A stretch of 43,624 bases of DNA from a virus, in the IMG/VR virus record IMGVR_UViG_3300046411_000816, positions 1-43,624 of that record; one strand, written 5' to 3'. This document shows, piece by piece, positions 1 to 8,257 of the stretch. The position numbers were made by a program, and so were the translations under genes. Below the pieces are notes generated by a model. The model searched no databases and was not told where the DNA came from. It saw nothing but the letters and a program-made list of their open reading frames with translations. Each line of letters begins with the position of its first letter. The stretch's first letter is position 1.

Positions 1-42
1 ATGGTATGTATATTGGTAATCAACAAAATCTCAAATAACTCA

Positions 43-71
43 TTGACATTTCTATAGAAGGCACATATACT
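43..71 (+). promoter_or_regulatory. sigma70-type promoter at window start
   Basis: TTGACA at 43-48, a 17-base spacer and TATACT at 66-71. The -10 box abuts the first ATG of the following gene (72), so transcription from here would begin close to the second ATG at 78 and could give a leaderless message. A GAAGG at 57-61 could serve as a ribosome site on a longer transcript instead. Confidence 0.5.
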
Positions 72-758
72 ATGAGTATGTTAAAAATAAAATCCCCTTA
101 TGATTATAAAGAATTTAAAAGAACCTCGGTAGACGGGAAACGTCTATATGAGAATCCTTGGGGCGATCCTGTTCCAAGTGTAACCACTATTTTAAGTGCA
201 ACCCAATCAGCAGATAAAAAAGCAGGATTGGCTAGATGGAAAAAACGTGTAGGAGATGCTGAAGCACAACGTATTGTAACTGAAGCATCTAATGTTGGAT
301 CTGTAATGCATAATATATTAGAAAAATGGTTTAAAAATGAAGAATACAATCCAGGAAATAATATGGTCCATAAACAAGCAAAAGGTATGGCACAAGTTGT
401 AATAGACAATGTGGAACCTGATATTAGCGAAGTGTGGGGATCAGAGGTTAATTTAGTAGCAAAAGATTTATATGCAGGTACAACAGATTTAGTTGGAGTA
501 TATAAAGGTAAACAAACTATCATGGACTTTAAACAGACCAATAAACCTAAAAAACGTGAATGGATTGATGATTATTTCCTACAAGGAGCGGCCTATGCAA
601 ACGCCCACAATGAAATGTATGGAACAAACATATCAAACATAGCTGTTTTTATGTGCAGTAGAGCAGGTGAGTTTCAATTATTTGAAGCAGATAGTACAGA
701 ATTTAAACAATGGGAACTTAAATGGGCCGAACGTTTAGAACAATTTTATAATCTATAA
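72..758 (+). CDS. RecB/Cas4-like PD-(D/E)XK exonuclease
   Basis: Probable metal-dependent DNA exonuclease or endonuclease of the RecB/Cas4-like PD-(D/E)XK superfamily, common in T4-like marine phages and likely used in recombination or degradation of host DNA. Visible core: His80 in a GSVMHN helix, Asp139 in GTTDL, then Asp152-x-Lys154 in MDFKQ, followed by the QxxxY-type motif QGAAYA at about 171. The order and spacing are those of an intact active site. Two starts are possible, 72 and 78; the longer is given. The length of 228 residues is normal for a stand-alone phage enzyme. The precise substrate cannot be told from sequence. Confidence 0.8.
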   Translation: MSMLKIKSPYDYKEFKRTSVDGKRLYENPWGDPVPSVTTILSATQSADKKAGLARWKKRVGDAEAQRIVTEASNVGSVMHNILEKWFKNEEYNPGNNMVHKQAKGMAQVVIDNVEPDISEVWGSEVNLVAKDLYAGTTDLVGVYKGKQTIMDFKQTNKPKKREWIDDYFLQGAAYANAHNEMYGTNISNIAVFMCSRAGEFQLFEADSTEFKQWELKWAERLEQFYNL

Positions 759-759
759 A

Positions 760-767
760 GATAAATA
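760..767 (+). promoter_or_regulatory. T4-like late promoter box GATAAATA
   Basis: GATAAATA fits the NATAAATA late-promoter box of T4-like marine phages and sits about 20 bases before a virion-type gene, where late control is expected. Recognised by pattern only. Confidence 0.4.
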
Positions 768-788
768 CATTATATTAAGGAATAAACA

Positions 789-1544
789 ATGACAACAACG
801 ACAGCTAGAATGACAGTTAGAAAAGGTAATTTGGCAGATTTGCCAAAATTACTACCAGGTGAATTTGGACTTGCACAAGACATTCAAAGATTATTCATAG
901 GACAAGCTTCAGTAAATGGAACTTGCCAAGTAAGTAATAGTGATGCAACGACAGCTAAAGTAGAATTTACTTCAGCAAACGGCGATCCTATTGATTTAGA
1001 TTTAATCGCTAATTTAGATCAGTATACTTATGGAATCACAGTTAACCCAGCAAGTGATAATATTTCTATAACAGGTAATAACATAACATTCAAGGATGCA
1101 GTTGCATCATTCTCGCATGGCTTATCTTCAACTCCTACATCTAGTACAGTTTTTGAACTTTACTATAATAAAGAAGTTGGCTACCATGCAGAAGCATTCC
1201 CAAATCCAGTACAGTCTCAAAGTCTAAACAAACTGACAGCAGATTCTGCAGGACCTAAAGAATCAGGAATTGAATTTATTTGTGCAAATAAAGATAAGAT
1301 TACTATTGATTATAGTTTAACAACAACGTCAGCTTCAAGACACGGACAGTTATCAATCCTAATTGATGACAATGCTGGCGTTCCTACAACAAGCTCAATC
1401 AAAGACGTATATGACATCAGCAATGGCGCAATGCCTTTAGTCTTTAGTCTTTCACATAATAGTACAGACAAATTTAGTTTAATGTTTGATACTACAGATC
1501 TTGATACCGTACACACATTAAAATACGTACAAAAATCATTTTAA
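789..1544 (+). CDS. Virion surface/tail-associated structural protein
   Basis: A 251-residue protein with an N-terminal module around residues 8-38 (KGNLADLPKLLPGEFGLAQD, then RLFIG) resembling the short N-terminal domain of phage tail fibres and tropism determinants, where LxxGEPALATD followed by RLYIG is usual. The rest is rich in Ser, Thr, Asn and Asp with beta-type patterning and lacks enzyme motifs. A purine-rich AAGGAATAA lies before the start and a late-promoter-like box about 20 bases upstream. Probably a minor virion or fibre component. The exact position in the particle is unknown. Confidence 0.6.
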   Translation: MTTTTARMTVRKGNLADLPKLLPGEFGLAQDIQRLFIGQASVNGTCQVSNSDATTAKVEFTSANGDPIDLDLIANLDQYTYGITVNPASDNISITGNNITFKDAVASFSHGLSSTPTSSTVFELYYNKEVGYHAEAFPNPVQSQSLNKLTADSAGPKESGIEFICANKDKITIDYSLTTTSASRHGQLSILIDDNAGVPTTSSIKDVYDISNGAMPLVFSLSHNSTDKFSLMFDTTDLDTVHTLKYVQKSF

Positions 1545-1548
1545 ATAA

Positions 1549-1986
1549 ATGGACGAAGTATGGCAATTGCCTCCTAGACAAAGAATTCAAAGGTGGCGTG
1601 AATTAAGGAAACGGATTTGTGGTGTTTCCAATATTTTAGAACAATTACAAGTTGTTTTAGACTTTTGGAATACAACACCAGTAGGTACTAGAAAAGTTGA
1701 TCCATTTGATGAGTCAACATGGAGTACACCTTGGGAAATGCTACATCAGAATGATTACGACGAAAATGTTGTGTCGTTGGGTATGGCATACACGTTACAC
1801 TATAGTAATATAGCCTGTAGAATATTGCTTGTACAAACTGTGGAAAAAAATGATATAAAGTTAATAGTTTTAGTTGACAACAAGTACGTTTTAAACTATA
1901 ATTATAACAATATAGACACCACTGACATTATAGACAAAGAACTAGAAGTTTTAAAAGATATTGATGTTAGTACATTAAGCAAATAG
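1549..1986 (+). CDS. Conserved phage protein, unknown function
   Basis: A 145-residue protein not assigned to a family. The N-terminus is rich in Trp, Arg and Gln (WQLPPRQRIQRWRELRKR) and the C-terminal half is an acidic, Ile/Asn-rich segment. It starts four bases after the stop of the virion-type gene, so the two are probably co-transcribed. No transmembrane segment or signal peptide is seen. It could be a chaperone or assembly partner of the preceding gene, but that is only positional inference. Confidence 0.6.
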   Translation: MDEVWQLPPRQRIQRWRELRKRICGVSNILEQLQVVLDFWNTTPVGTRKVDPFDESTWSTPWEMLHQNDYDENVVSLGMAYTLHYSNIACRILLVQTVEKNDIKLIVLVDNKYVLNYNYNNIDTTDIIDKELEVLKDIDVSTLSK

Positions 1987-2038
1987 TTATCTATAGCTAC
2001 AGCCGATGTAAATACAAGACTATTTGAGATTTAGGACA

Positions 2039-4360
2039 ATGATGACAGCAATAAAAACAATAATCAAAAAAAGAGATGGTACAGAAGAAGAACTTGACCT
2101 TGAGAAGATGCATAAGGTTGTATTTTACGCCTGCGAAAATATTACAGGTGTAAGTGCTAGTGAAGTAGAAATTAAAAGTCACTTACAATTTTATAATGGA
2201 ATTGAGAGTGCAGATATTCAAGAAACATTAATTAAAGCGGCGGCTGATCTTATATCAGAAGAAACACCAAATTATCAATGGGTAGCTGGTAGACTTATTA
2301 ACTACCATTTACGTAAACAAGTTTATGATAAATTTGAACCACCACATTTACGAGAGATAGCTCGTATGAATGTTGATCGTGGTTTATATGATCCAGAATT
2401 TTTTTCTGCTTATGATGAAAATGAAATTAATCAAATGGAAGAGTTTATTAAACATGAACGTGATGAAGATATGACATATGCGGCCATGGAACAATTTCGT
2501 GGAAAGTATCTAGTACAAAATAGAGCAACAGGTGAAATATTTGAAACACCACAAGTATGTTATATGATGATTTCAGCAACATTGTTTAGTCAATATCCAA
2601 AAGAAGAAAGAATGAAATGGGTTAAAGATTACTATGACGCAATTAGTAATTTTGATATTAGTTTGCCTACGCCAGTAATGGCAGGTGTACGTACACCACA
2701 AAGACAATTCTCTTCTTGCGTTCTAGTAGAAACTGATGACGATTTAGATAGTATTAATGCTACATCATCTGCTATTGTAAAATATGTTTCACAGAAAGCA
2801 GGTATTGGTATTGGCGGTGGTTCTATTCGTGCCATTGGTTCAAAAATTAGAAACGGTGATGCAACACATACAGGTGTTATTCCTTTTTATAAATTATTTC
2901 AAAGTTCAGTCAAGTCATGTAGTCAAGGTGGTGTTCGTGGTGGAGCGGCTACGTTATACTATCCTATTTGGCACTTAGAAGTTGAAGACTTGCTTGTACT
3001 TAAAAATAATAAAGGTACAGAAGATAATCGTGTAAGACATATGGATTATGGCGTACAGTTTAATAAATTAATGTATGAACGTTTACTTACAAATGGTAAT
3101 ATTACACTTTTCTCACCTGCAGATGTTCCAGGCTTATATGATGCATTTTTTGCTGATCAAGATAAGTTTAAAGAAATATATGAGAAAGCTGAAAAGAAAA
3201 CTGGAATTAGAAAAAAAGTTCTTAAAGCATCTGAGTTATTTGGAATGTTTATGGAAGAACGTAAAAATACAGGAAGAGTTTATTTGATGAATGTAGATCA
3301 TGCTAATTCGCATGGTTCGTTCAAGCCTGAACTAGCACCTATTAAACAAAGTAACTTATGTTGTGAAATTAATTTACCTACTAAACCTTTGTATAGTGTT
3401 AGAGACAAAGAAGGTGAAATTAGTTTATGTACGTTAAGTGCAATCAATTGGGGAAATATTAGTGAACCTAGTAAGTTTAAAAAAGTTTGTAAATTAGCAG
3501 TACGTGGATTAGATGCATTATTAGACTATCAACAATATCCAGTATTAGCGGCAGAATTAAGCACAATGAAACGTAGACCATTAGGTATAGGTATTATTAA
3601 CTTTGCATATTGGTTAGCAAAAAATGATTTAACATATCAGAATATTGGCAAACGTGGATTAGCTAAAGTAGACGAATGGGCAGAAGCTTGGAGTTATTAC
3701 TTAATAGAAGCAAGTGTAGAACTTGCAGAAGAATATGGACCAATAACTGGTACAGGTGAAACAAGATACGGTGATGGTATTACACCTAATATGACATACA
3801 AAAAAGAATTAGATGAACTAGTACCACATAAAGAACGTATGCCTTGGGAAGAACTACGTGAAAGATTAAGAAATAGTGGTATTCGTAACAGTACATTAAT
3901 GGCTCTTATGCCTGCTGAAACGTCAGCACAAATAAGCAATAGTACTAACGGTATTGAGCCACCACGTGCATTTGTAAGTGTAAAGCAATCAAAACATGGT
4001 GTTTTGAAACAGGTTGTACCTGGATATGCACGTCTAAAGAATAAATATGATCTACTATGGACTCAAAAAAGTCCAGAAGGTTATTTAAAGATTATGGCCG
4101 TTCTCCAGAAGTATATTGATCAGGGCATATCGGTAAATACAAGTTATAACCCGGAGTTTTTTCCAGACGAGAAGATTCCATTAAGTGTTATGCTACAACA
4201 TCTTGTAATGTTTTACAAGTACGGTGGTAAACAGTTGTATTATTTTAATACATATGATGGTCAAGGTGAGATTGAATTTAAAAGCAAACCACTTAAAGGC
4301 CGTGAAGACTTTGAATCAGATGAACAGTACGACGACTATTGTGAAAGTTGCGTAATTTAG
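2039..4360 (+). CDS. nrdA: Ribonucleotide reductase class Ia, alpha (large) subunit
   Basis: Reduces ribonucleoside diphosphates to deoxyribonucleotides for phage DNA synthesis, together with the beta subunit encoded next. An N-terminal ATP-cone begins with IIKKRDGTEEELDLEKM, so dATP control may be retained. The catalytic core shows SSCVLVETDD, GIGIGGGSIRAIGS, the NLCCEINLP active-site segment with radical-relay Cys, and PLGIGIINFAYW. The C-terminus ends CESCVI, the redox-active Cys pair that hands electrons to the core and is recharged by glutaredoxin or thioredoxin. Start: ATG at 2039 or 2042, both just behind AGGA at 2033; a TTG further upstream in frame (2024) is less likely. About 770 residues, full length. 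Confidence 0.97.
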   Translation: MMTAIKTIIKKRDGTEEELDLEKMHKVVFYACENITGVSASEVEIKSHLQFYNGIESADIQETLIKAAADLISEETPNYQWVAGRLINYHLRKQVYDKFEPPHLREIARMNVDRGLYDPEFFSAYDENEINQMEEFIKHERDEDMTYAAMEQFRGKYLVQNRATGEIFETPQVCYMMISATLFSQYPKEERMKWVKDYYDAISNFDISLPTPVMAGVRTPQRQFSSCVLVETDDDLDSINATSSAIVKYVSQKAGIGIGGGSIRAIGSKIRNGDATHTGVIPFYKLFQSSVKSCSQGGVRGGAATLYYPIWHLEVEDLLVLKNNKGTEDNRVRHMDYGVQFNKLMYERLLTNGNITLFSPADVPGLYDAFFADQDKFKEIYEKAEKKTGIRKKVLKASELFGMFMEERKNTGRVYLMNVDHANSHGSFKPELAPIKQSNLCCEINLPTKPLYSVRDKEGEISLCTLSAINWGNISEPSKFKKVCKLAVRGLDALLDYQQYPVLAAELSTMKRRPLGIGIINFAYWLAKNDLTYQNIGKRGLAKVDEWAEAWSYYLIEASVELAEEYGPITGTGETRYGDGITPNMTYKKELDELVPHKERMPWEELRERLRNSGIRNSTLMALMPAETSAQISNSTNGIEPPRAFVSVKQSKHGVLKQVVPGYARLKNKYDLLWTQKSPEGYLKIMAVLQKYIDQGISVNTSYNPEFFPDEKIPLSVMLQHLVMFYKYGGKQLYYFNTYDGQGEIEFKSKPLKGREDFESDEQYDDYCESCVI

Positions 4361-4373
4361 TAGAGGGAATAAA

Positions 4374-5501
4374 ATGGGCGTTATTAATATTAAGAATGAA
4401 AAATATCATACAGAAGCAAATGCTTTTTTAGATGGTGATTTAGGATTTCAAAGATACGATACTTTAAAATATAAACAGTTTGATAAATTGACTGATAAAC
4501 AATTAGGTTTCTTTTGGAGACCTGAAGAAGTTGATGTAAGTAAAGATGCAAAAGACTTTAAAGATCTTACAGAGCATGAACAACATATTTTTACAAGTAA
4601 TCTAAAACGTCAAATTCTTTTAGATAGTGTTCAAGGTAGAGCTCCTAATGAAGCATTTAGTCCTATCGTTAGTTTACCAGAATTAGAAAATTGGATTATT
4701 ACTTGGACATTCTCAGAAACAATTCACAGTAGAAGCTATACTCATATTATTAGAAATGTATATGCTGATCCTACTAAAGTTTTTGATGAGCTAACTGACA
4801 GTAAAGAGATAGTTGATTGTGCAGGTGATATTTCTAAATACTATGATGATTTAATTGAACTAACAAGTTATTATAATTTGTTAGGAACAGGTAAGCATAA
4901 AGTAAACGGAAAAGAAGTTAATGTTGATCTGTATGACTTAAAGAAAAAATTATGGTTAACTTTAAATAGTGTTAACATTTTAGAAGGTGTTAGATTCTAT
5001 GTTTCATTTGCTTGTAGTTGGGCGTTTGCTGAGCTTAAGAAAATGGAAGGTAATGCAAAGATTATTAAGTTTATTGCACGTGATGAGAATGTTCACCTAG
5101 CAAGTACGCAATATGCATTAACAAAAGTATTGCCAAAAGAAGATCCAGACTTTGAAAAAATTAGAGTAGAATGCGAAGATGAAGTTACAAAAATGTTTAT
5201 AGACGCAGTTGATCAAGAAAAAGCATGGGCAGATTATCTGTTTAAAGATGGATCAATGATTGGTCTTAATTCAAAATTATTACAAGATTATATTGAATGG
5301 ATTTGTTGTAAACGTATGACAGCTTTAGGTATGAAGTGTCCTTATAGTCCTGGCCAAGCTAACCCGTTACCTTGGACACAAAAATGGATAGCAGGAGCAG
5401 AGGTTCAAGTTGCACCACAAGAAACAGAAATTAGTAGTTACGTTATTGGTGGTGTTAAAAAAGATGTAGGTGAAGACACCTTTGAAGGAATGAGTTTATA
5501 A
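4374..5501 (+). CDS. nrdB: Ribonucleotide reductase class Ia, beta (small) subunit
   Basis: Carries the di-iron/tyrosyl radical cofactor that drives NrdA. Same length (375 residues) as E. coli NrdB. All ligands line up with E. coli: Asp84 in LLDS, Glu115 and His118 in SETIHSRSYTH, Glu204 in LEGVRFY, Glu238 and His241 in IARDENVH. The radical Tyr122 is the Tyr of SRSYTH, so this is a conventional class Ia subunit. Trp48 (FFWRPEEV) and the C-terminal SSY of the electron-transfer path are present. Begins 13 bases after nrdA behind AGAGGGAA and ends overlapping the glutaredoxin start, forming an RNR operon. Confidence 0.97.
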   Translation: MGVINIKNEKYHTEANAFLDGDLGFQRYDTLKYKQFDKLTDKQLGFFWRPEEVDVSKDAKDFKDLTEHEQHIFTSNLKRQILLDSVQGRAPNEAFSPIVSLPELENWIITWTFSETIHSRSYTHIIRNVYADPTKVFDELTDSKEIVDCAGDISKYYDDLIELTSYYNLLGTGKHKVNGKEVNVDLYDLKKKLWLTLNSVNILEGVRFYVSFACSWAFAELKKMEGNAKIIKFIARDENVHLASTQYALTKVLPKEDPDFEKIRVECEDEVTKMFIDAVDQEKAWADYLFKDGSMIGLNSKLLQDYIEWICCKRMTALGMKCPYSPGQANPLPWTQKWIAGAEVQVAPQETEISSYVIGGVKKDVGEDTFEGMSL

Positions 5502-5755
5502 TGATAGAGATATGGGGTAAACCACAATGTGGTTATTGCGATGCCGCAAAAAGATTATGTGAATCAAGAAAATTTGAATTCGTCTATAAACAGTTAGGCG
5601 TAGATTTCAATAGGGAGCAAGTTTTTGAAAACTTCCCTGAAGCTAGAACATTTCCACAAATTAAAGTATATGGTAAAGTAGTTGGTGGATATGATCAGTT
5701 TCTAAAATACATTGAAGACACTGGTTTTAATGGAACTGGTGAATCAACAGGATAA
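5501..5755 (+). CDS. nrdC: Glutaredoxin, electron donor for RNR
   Basis: An 84-residue glutaredoxin-fold protein. The redox pair is Cys10-Gly-Tyr-Cys13, followed by the cis-Pro TFPQI loop and the VGGYDQF glutathione-binding segment. Its ATG shares one base with the nrdB stop (TAATG), so translation is coupled. Reduces the C-terminal Cys pair of NrdA. The T4 counterpart NrdC plays the same role, but the symbol is used by position and fold. It could also recycle the phage peroxiredoxin at 41.8 kb, which is speculation. Confidence 0.9.
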   Translation: MIEIWGKPQCGYCDAAKRLCESRKFEFVYKQLGVDFNREQVFENFPEARTFPQIKVYGKVVGGYDQFLKYIEDTGFNGTGESTG

Positions 5756-5758
5756 TAT

Positions 5759-6064
5759 ATGTTAATAGAAACACAATACCAAGTAGGTGATGTAGTAAGT
5801 ATTAAACTTTCTTCTGGTGAAGAAATGATTGCAAGATTAGATACAGAAACTGATGAAACAGTTACGTTAGCTAAACCTTACATACTTGTTGCCGCTCAAA
5901 ACGGCATGGCCTTAGCGCCTTATATGTTTACCGTTAGTCCAGATACTAAGATCAAATTAAAGATAAATAGTATTATATGCATAGTTAAGTCTGCTAAAGA
6001 CGCAAGTGATATGTATATCAAACAAAGTACAGGATTAACAGTAGCAAATGCAACCAGTTCATAG
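5759..6064 (+). CDS. Conserved phage protein, possible Sm-like fold
   Basis: A 101-residue protein whose first half (VGDVVSIKLSSGEEMIARLD, then a VTLAKPYIL strand) reads like a small five-stranded Sm/LSm-type barrel, as in uncharacterised proteins of marine T4-like phages. No catalytic motif. It follows glutaredoxin by three bases and overlaps the spike-tip gene by 17, so it bridges the RNR operon and the virion block. RNA binding is only suggested by the fold impression. Confidence 0.6.
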   Translation: MLIETQYQVGDVVSIKLSSGEEMIARLDTETDETVTLAKPYILVAAQNGMALAPYMFTVSPDTKIKLKINSIICIVKSAKDASDMYIKQSTGLTVANATSS

Positions 6065-6332
6065 ACACGGAGATAAACGTTCATGTGGTGCCTCAACAGA
6101 AGCACAAGGACATAGTAACGTTCATGTAAATAATCAACCTATTAGTGTTGATAGAGATCCAAATAGTCATGGCGGAGGTGCTCTTAACGCACAATGCAAA
6201 AATGTATTTGTAGGCAACAAATTAGTTGTTGTCGTTCCAAACGATTCCGATGCAGATAGATTTTGTCCATTACCTGGACATTGCAATCCAAAATCAGATA
6301 GTGGTAGTCCTGACGTTTATATAGGACAATAA
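6048..6332 (+). CDS. PAAR-repeat spike tip protein
   Basis: A 94-residue PAAR-like protein, the kind that caps the central spike of contractile tails and helps puncture the outer membrane (T4 gp5.4 equivalent). It shows the usual series of short Gly/Asn/Val turns (NVHVNN, NVFVGNK, GSPDVYIGQ) with His and Cys residues (RHGDKRSCG, CPLPGHC) that could bind a metal at the tip. Overlaps the preceding gene by 17 bases and is one base from the next. Intact length for the family. Confidence 0.85.
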   Translation: MQPVHRHGDKRSCGASTEAQGHSNVHVNNQPISVDRDPNSHGGGALNAQCKNVFVGNKLVVVVPNDSDADRFCPLPGHCNPKSDSGSPDVYIGQ

Positions 6333-6333
6333 C

Positions 6334-6531
6334 ATGATTAAGAATTTAAAAGACCTAGTTATAGTAGCTCTAACTGTAGGGGTACTTACATTACTAGGTG
6401 TTATTATAATTGGTGACTATTATGTTGCCTTGCAAGAAAATAGACCAGTAGACGAATCAGTAATTACTTTAATGAAAATGTCATTAACAGGAATGATTGG
6501 AATTATTGCAGGCTACATAGGATCAAAATAA
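6334..6531 (+). CDS. Small two-helix membrane protein, candidate holin
   Basis: A 65-residue protein with two hydrophobic helices, about residues 8-27 and 47-63, separated by a charged loop (ALQENRPVDESVI) and a short basic tail. Size and topology fit a small phage holin, and it lies in the late virion block. No lysozyme gene is adjacent, so lysis function is inferred from shape alone. It could also be a tail-associated membrane protein. Confidence 0.6.
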   Translation: MIKNLKDLVIVALTVGVLTLLGVIIIGDYYVALQENRPVDESVITLMKMSLTGMIGIIAGYIGSK

Positions 6532-6532
6532 A

Positions 6533-8257
6533 ATGAGTGTAGGTGATTTTAAAGACGGTTTAGAAGATTTTAATGATTATATCAACGGAACCAAAGTTGA
6601 CATACCAACTGGTCAAGTTGATGTAGATGTTAATGATGGCACAATCACCGCACAAACTCAAGCATACAGTTTAAAAGAAATTATTTGTAGTTTACTAGCA
6701 GGTAACGGAATTAAGTTACCTAATTTACAAATATGTTTAAAAGTAAATCTTGGTAGACTAATACCAGAAATTCCAGAAGCACTAGCAGATCTAAGAGGAG
6801 CATTAGAAGATGCTGAAAAAGCTCTTGATGATTTTATAGCACACACAAATATTGATAATGCATTAGGTAGATTAAATTCTGCCGTTGCTGAATTTGCGGC
6901 CATTGCAAATATGATTAACTTCTGTGGTACACCAGTTGTTCCACGTGCTATTCCAAATGTTCTTAGAGATGCAATGGGTAGTTTTGTAGGAGCAGGTAAA
7001 GATATACTTGACACACTAGGAACTATGGCAGACGGTGACATAGGTGGCTGTATAGGAACTGATGGGAAATTTAATCCAAATTTATTTACGAGTGGTATCT
7101 TAAAACGTCTAGGTGATCAAGTTGGCAATCTTGCTAACTTACCAGCTAACATTCAACAAGGATTAATTGATGATTTAAATGCTTTTAAAACTGATATGGA
7201 AAACTTAATTGAATTTGAAAATAATTTTAAAGGTTCAAGTTCAACAGGTGGAAGTATATTTGCTCCTACAAATAGAGTAAACACAAATGTTGGTGTAGCA
7301 GTAGATAACGAAAATATGACACTAGCAAAAAGTCAACAATATGCTAGTAATTTACAATCATTGTATAACAGTTTAAAAGCATACGAAGTAGATGAAGCAG
7401 GAAATAATATATTTGCATATCTACTTGAACCAGAACTATTAGCAAAATTAGAAAACGACGGTGCTCCTACAGTAGCACTAGCAGAAAGACAACCAATATA
7501 TGATCATTGTGGTAGAGTAACAGGCTATACACAAAGAAGTATTCAAGCAGTACAAGAAACAAGTGTAGGTGATCCAGAACAAACTAATACACAACCAGGA
7601 TTGGCAGGATTAGCTGAAAGTGGTACAGTAGTTACATCATCACCTGCTACAACAACAAATTTAGGTGGCGGCGGTAGCACAAGCTCAGGCTCGTCAGCAA
7701 GTTCAGCAAGTGGTGCAATAACAAATACACAATTACAAACAACACTATCTAATTATGTAACAAGCACACAATTACAAACAGAATTAGCAAACTATCAACC
7801 TTCGATAGATTTGACTCCGTATGCTTTACAAACACAATTATTTTCAGGCAGTTATATAGATTTAACAAATAAACCAAACTTATTTGATGGAAACTATAAT
7901 AGCCTAACTAACTTACCAACTATTCCAACAGACCTAAGCCAGCTAACAGATAATAATAATTTACTGTCAAGTGGTGGCGGTGGAAGTTATCCAACAAACC
8001 CAACATTTACAAGTGTAACAACAAATAATTTTACAGTCACAGGTACAGGCAACATAGTACTCGCAAGTGGTAATAACTTATCACTAACTGCAACACAAAG
8101 AGTAGAAGTAACAGGAAAGGTGCCAATGAAACTTGCAACAATGACAACAGTAGAAAGAAATCAAATATCATCACCTGAAAGTGGCGATATGATTTATAAT
8201 ACTGATATTAACAAGTTTCAAGGTTACGCCAATAATGCGTGGGTAGATTTAAATTGA
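6533..8257 (+). CDS. Large virion structural / tail fibre-like protein
   Basis: A 574-residue protein. Residues 1-230 are helical and partly hydrophobic (SLKEIICSLLAG onwards); about 360-400 is a low-complexity Gly/Ser/Thr linker; the C-terminal half has fibre-type repeats (ITNTQLQTTLSNY / TSTQLQTELANY; YIDLTNKPNLFDG / YNSLTNLPT). It finishes with a typical fibre-tip segment, GDMIYNTDINKFQGYANNAW. Late-gene content, no enzyme motif. Its TGA overlaps the likely TTG start of the protease gene, so the two are translationally coupled. Confidence 0.75.
   Translation: MSVGDFKDGLEDFNDYINGTKVDIPTGQVDVDVNDGTITAQTQAYSLKEIICSLLAGNGIKLPNLQICLKVNLGRLIPEIPEALADLRGALEDAEKALDDFIAHTNIDNALGRLNSAVAEFAAIANMINFCGTPVVPRAIPNVLRDAMGSFVGAGKDILDTLGTMADGDIGGCIGTDGKFNPNLFTSGILKRLGDQVGNLANLPANIQQGLIDDLNAFKTDMENLIEFENNFKGSSSTGGSIFAPTNRVNTNVGVAVDNENMTLAKSQQYASNLQSLYNSLKAYEVDEAGNNIFAYLLEPELLAKLENDGAPTVALAERQPIYDHCGRVTGYTQRSIQAVQETSVGDPEQTNTQPGLAGLAESGTVVTSSPATTTNLGGGGSTSSGSSASSASGAITNTQLQTTLSNYVTSTQLQTELANYQPSIDLTPYALQTQLFSGSYIDLTNKPNLFDGNYNSLTNLPTIPTDLSQLTDNNNLLSSGGGGSYPTNPTFTSVTTNNFTVTGTGNIVLASGNNLSLTATQRVEVTGKVPMKLATMTTVERNQISSPESGDMIYNTDINKFQGYANNAWVDLN

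Noticed and set aside
4374-5501. NrdB appeared at first to lack the radical tyrosine (Arg in NLKRQ where E. coli has NLKYQ).
   Set aside because: Counting E. coli residues shows that Tyr is 79; the radical Tyr122 is in SRSYTH and is conserved, as are all six iron ligands.
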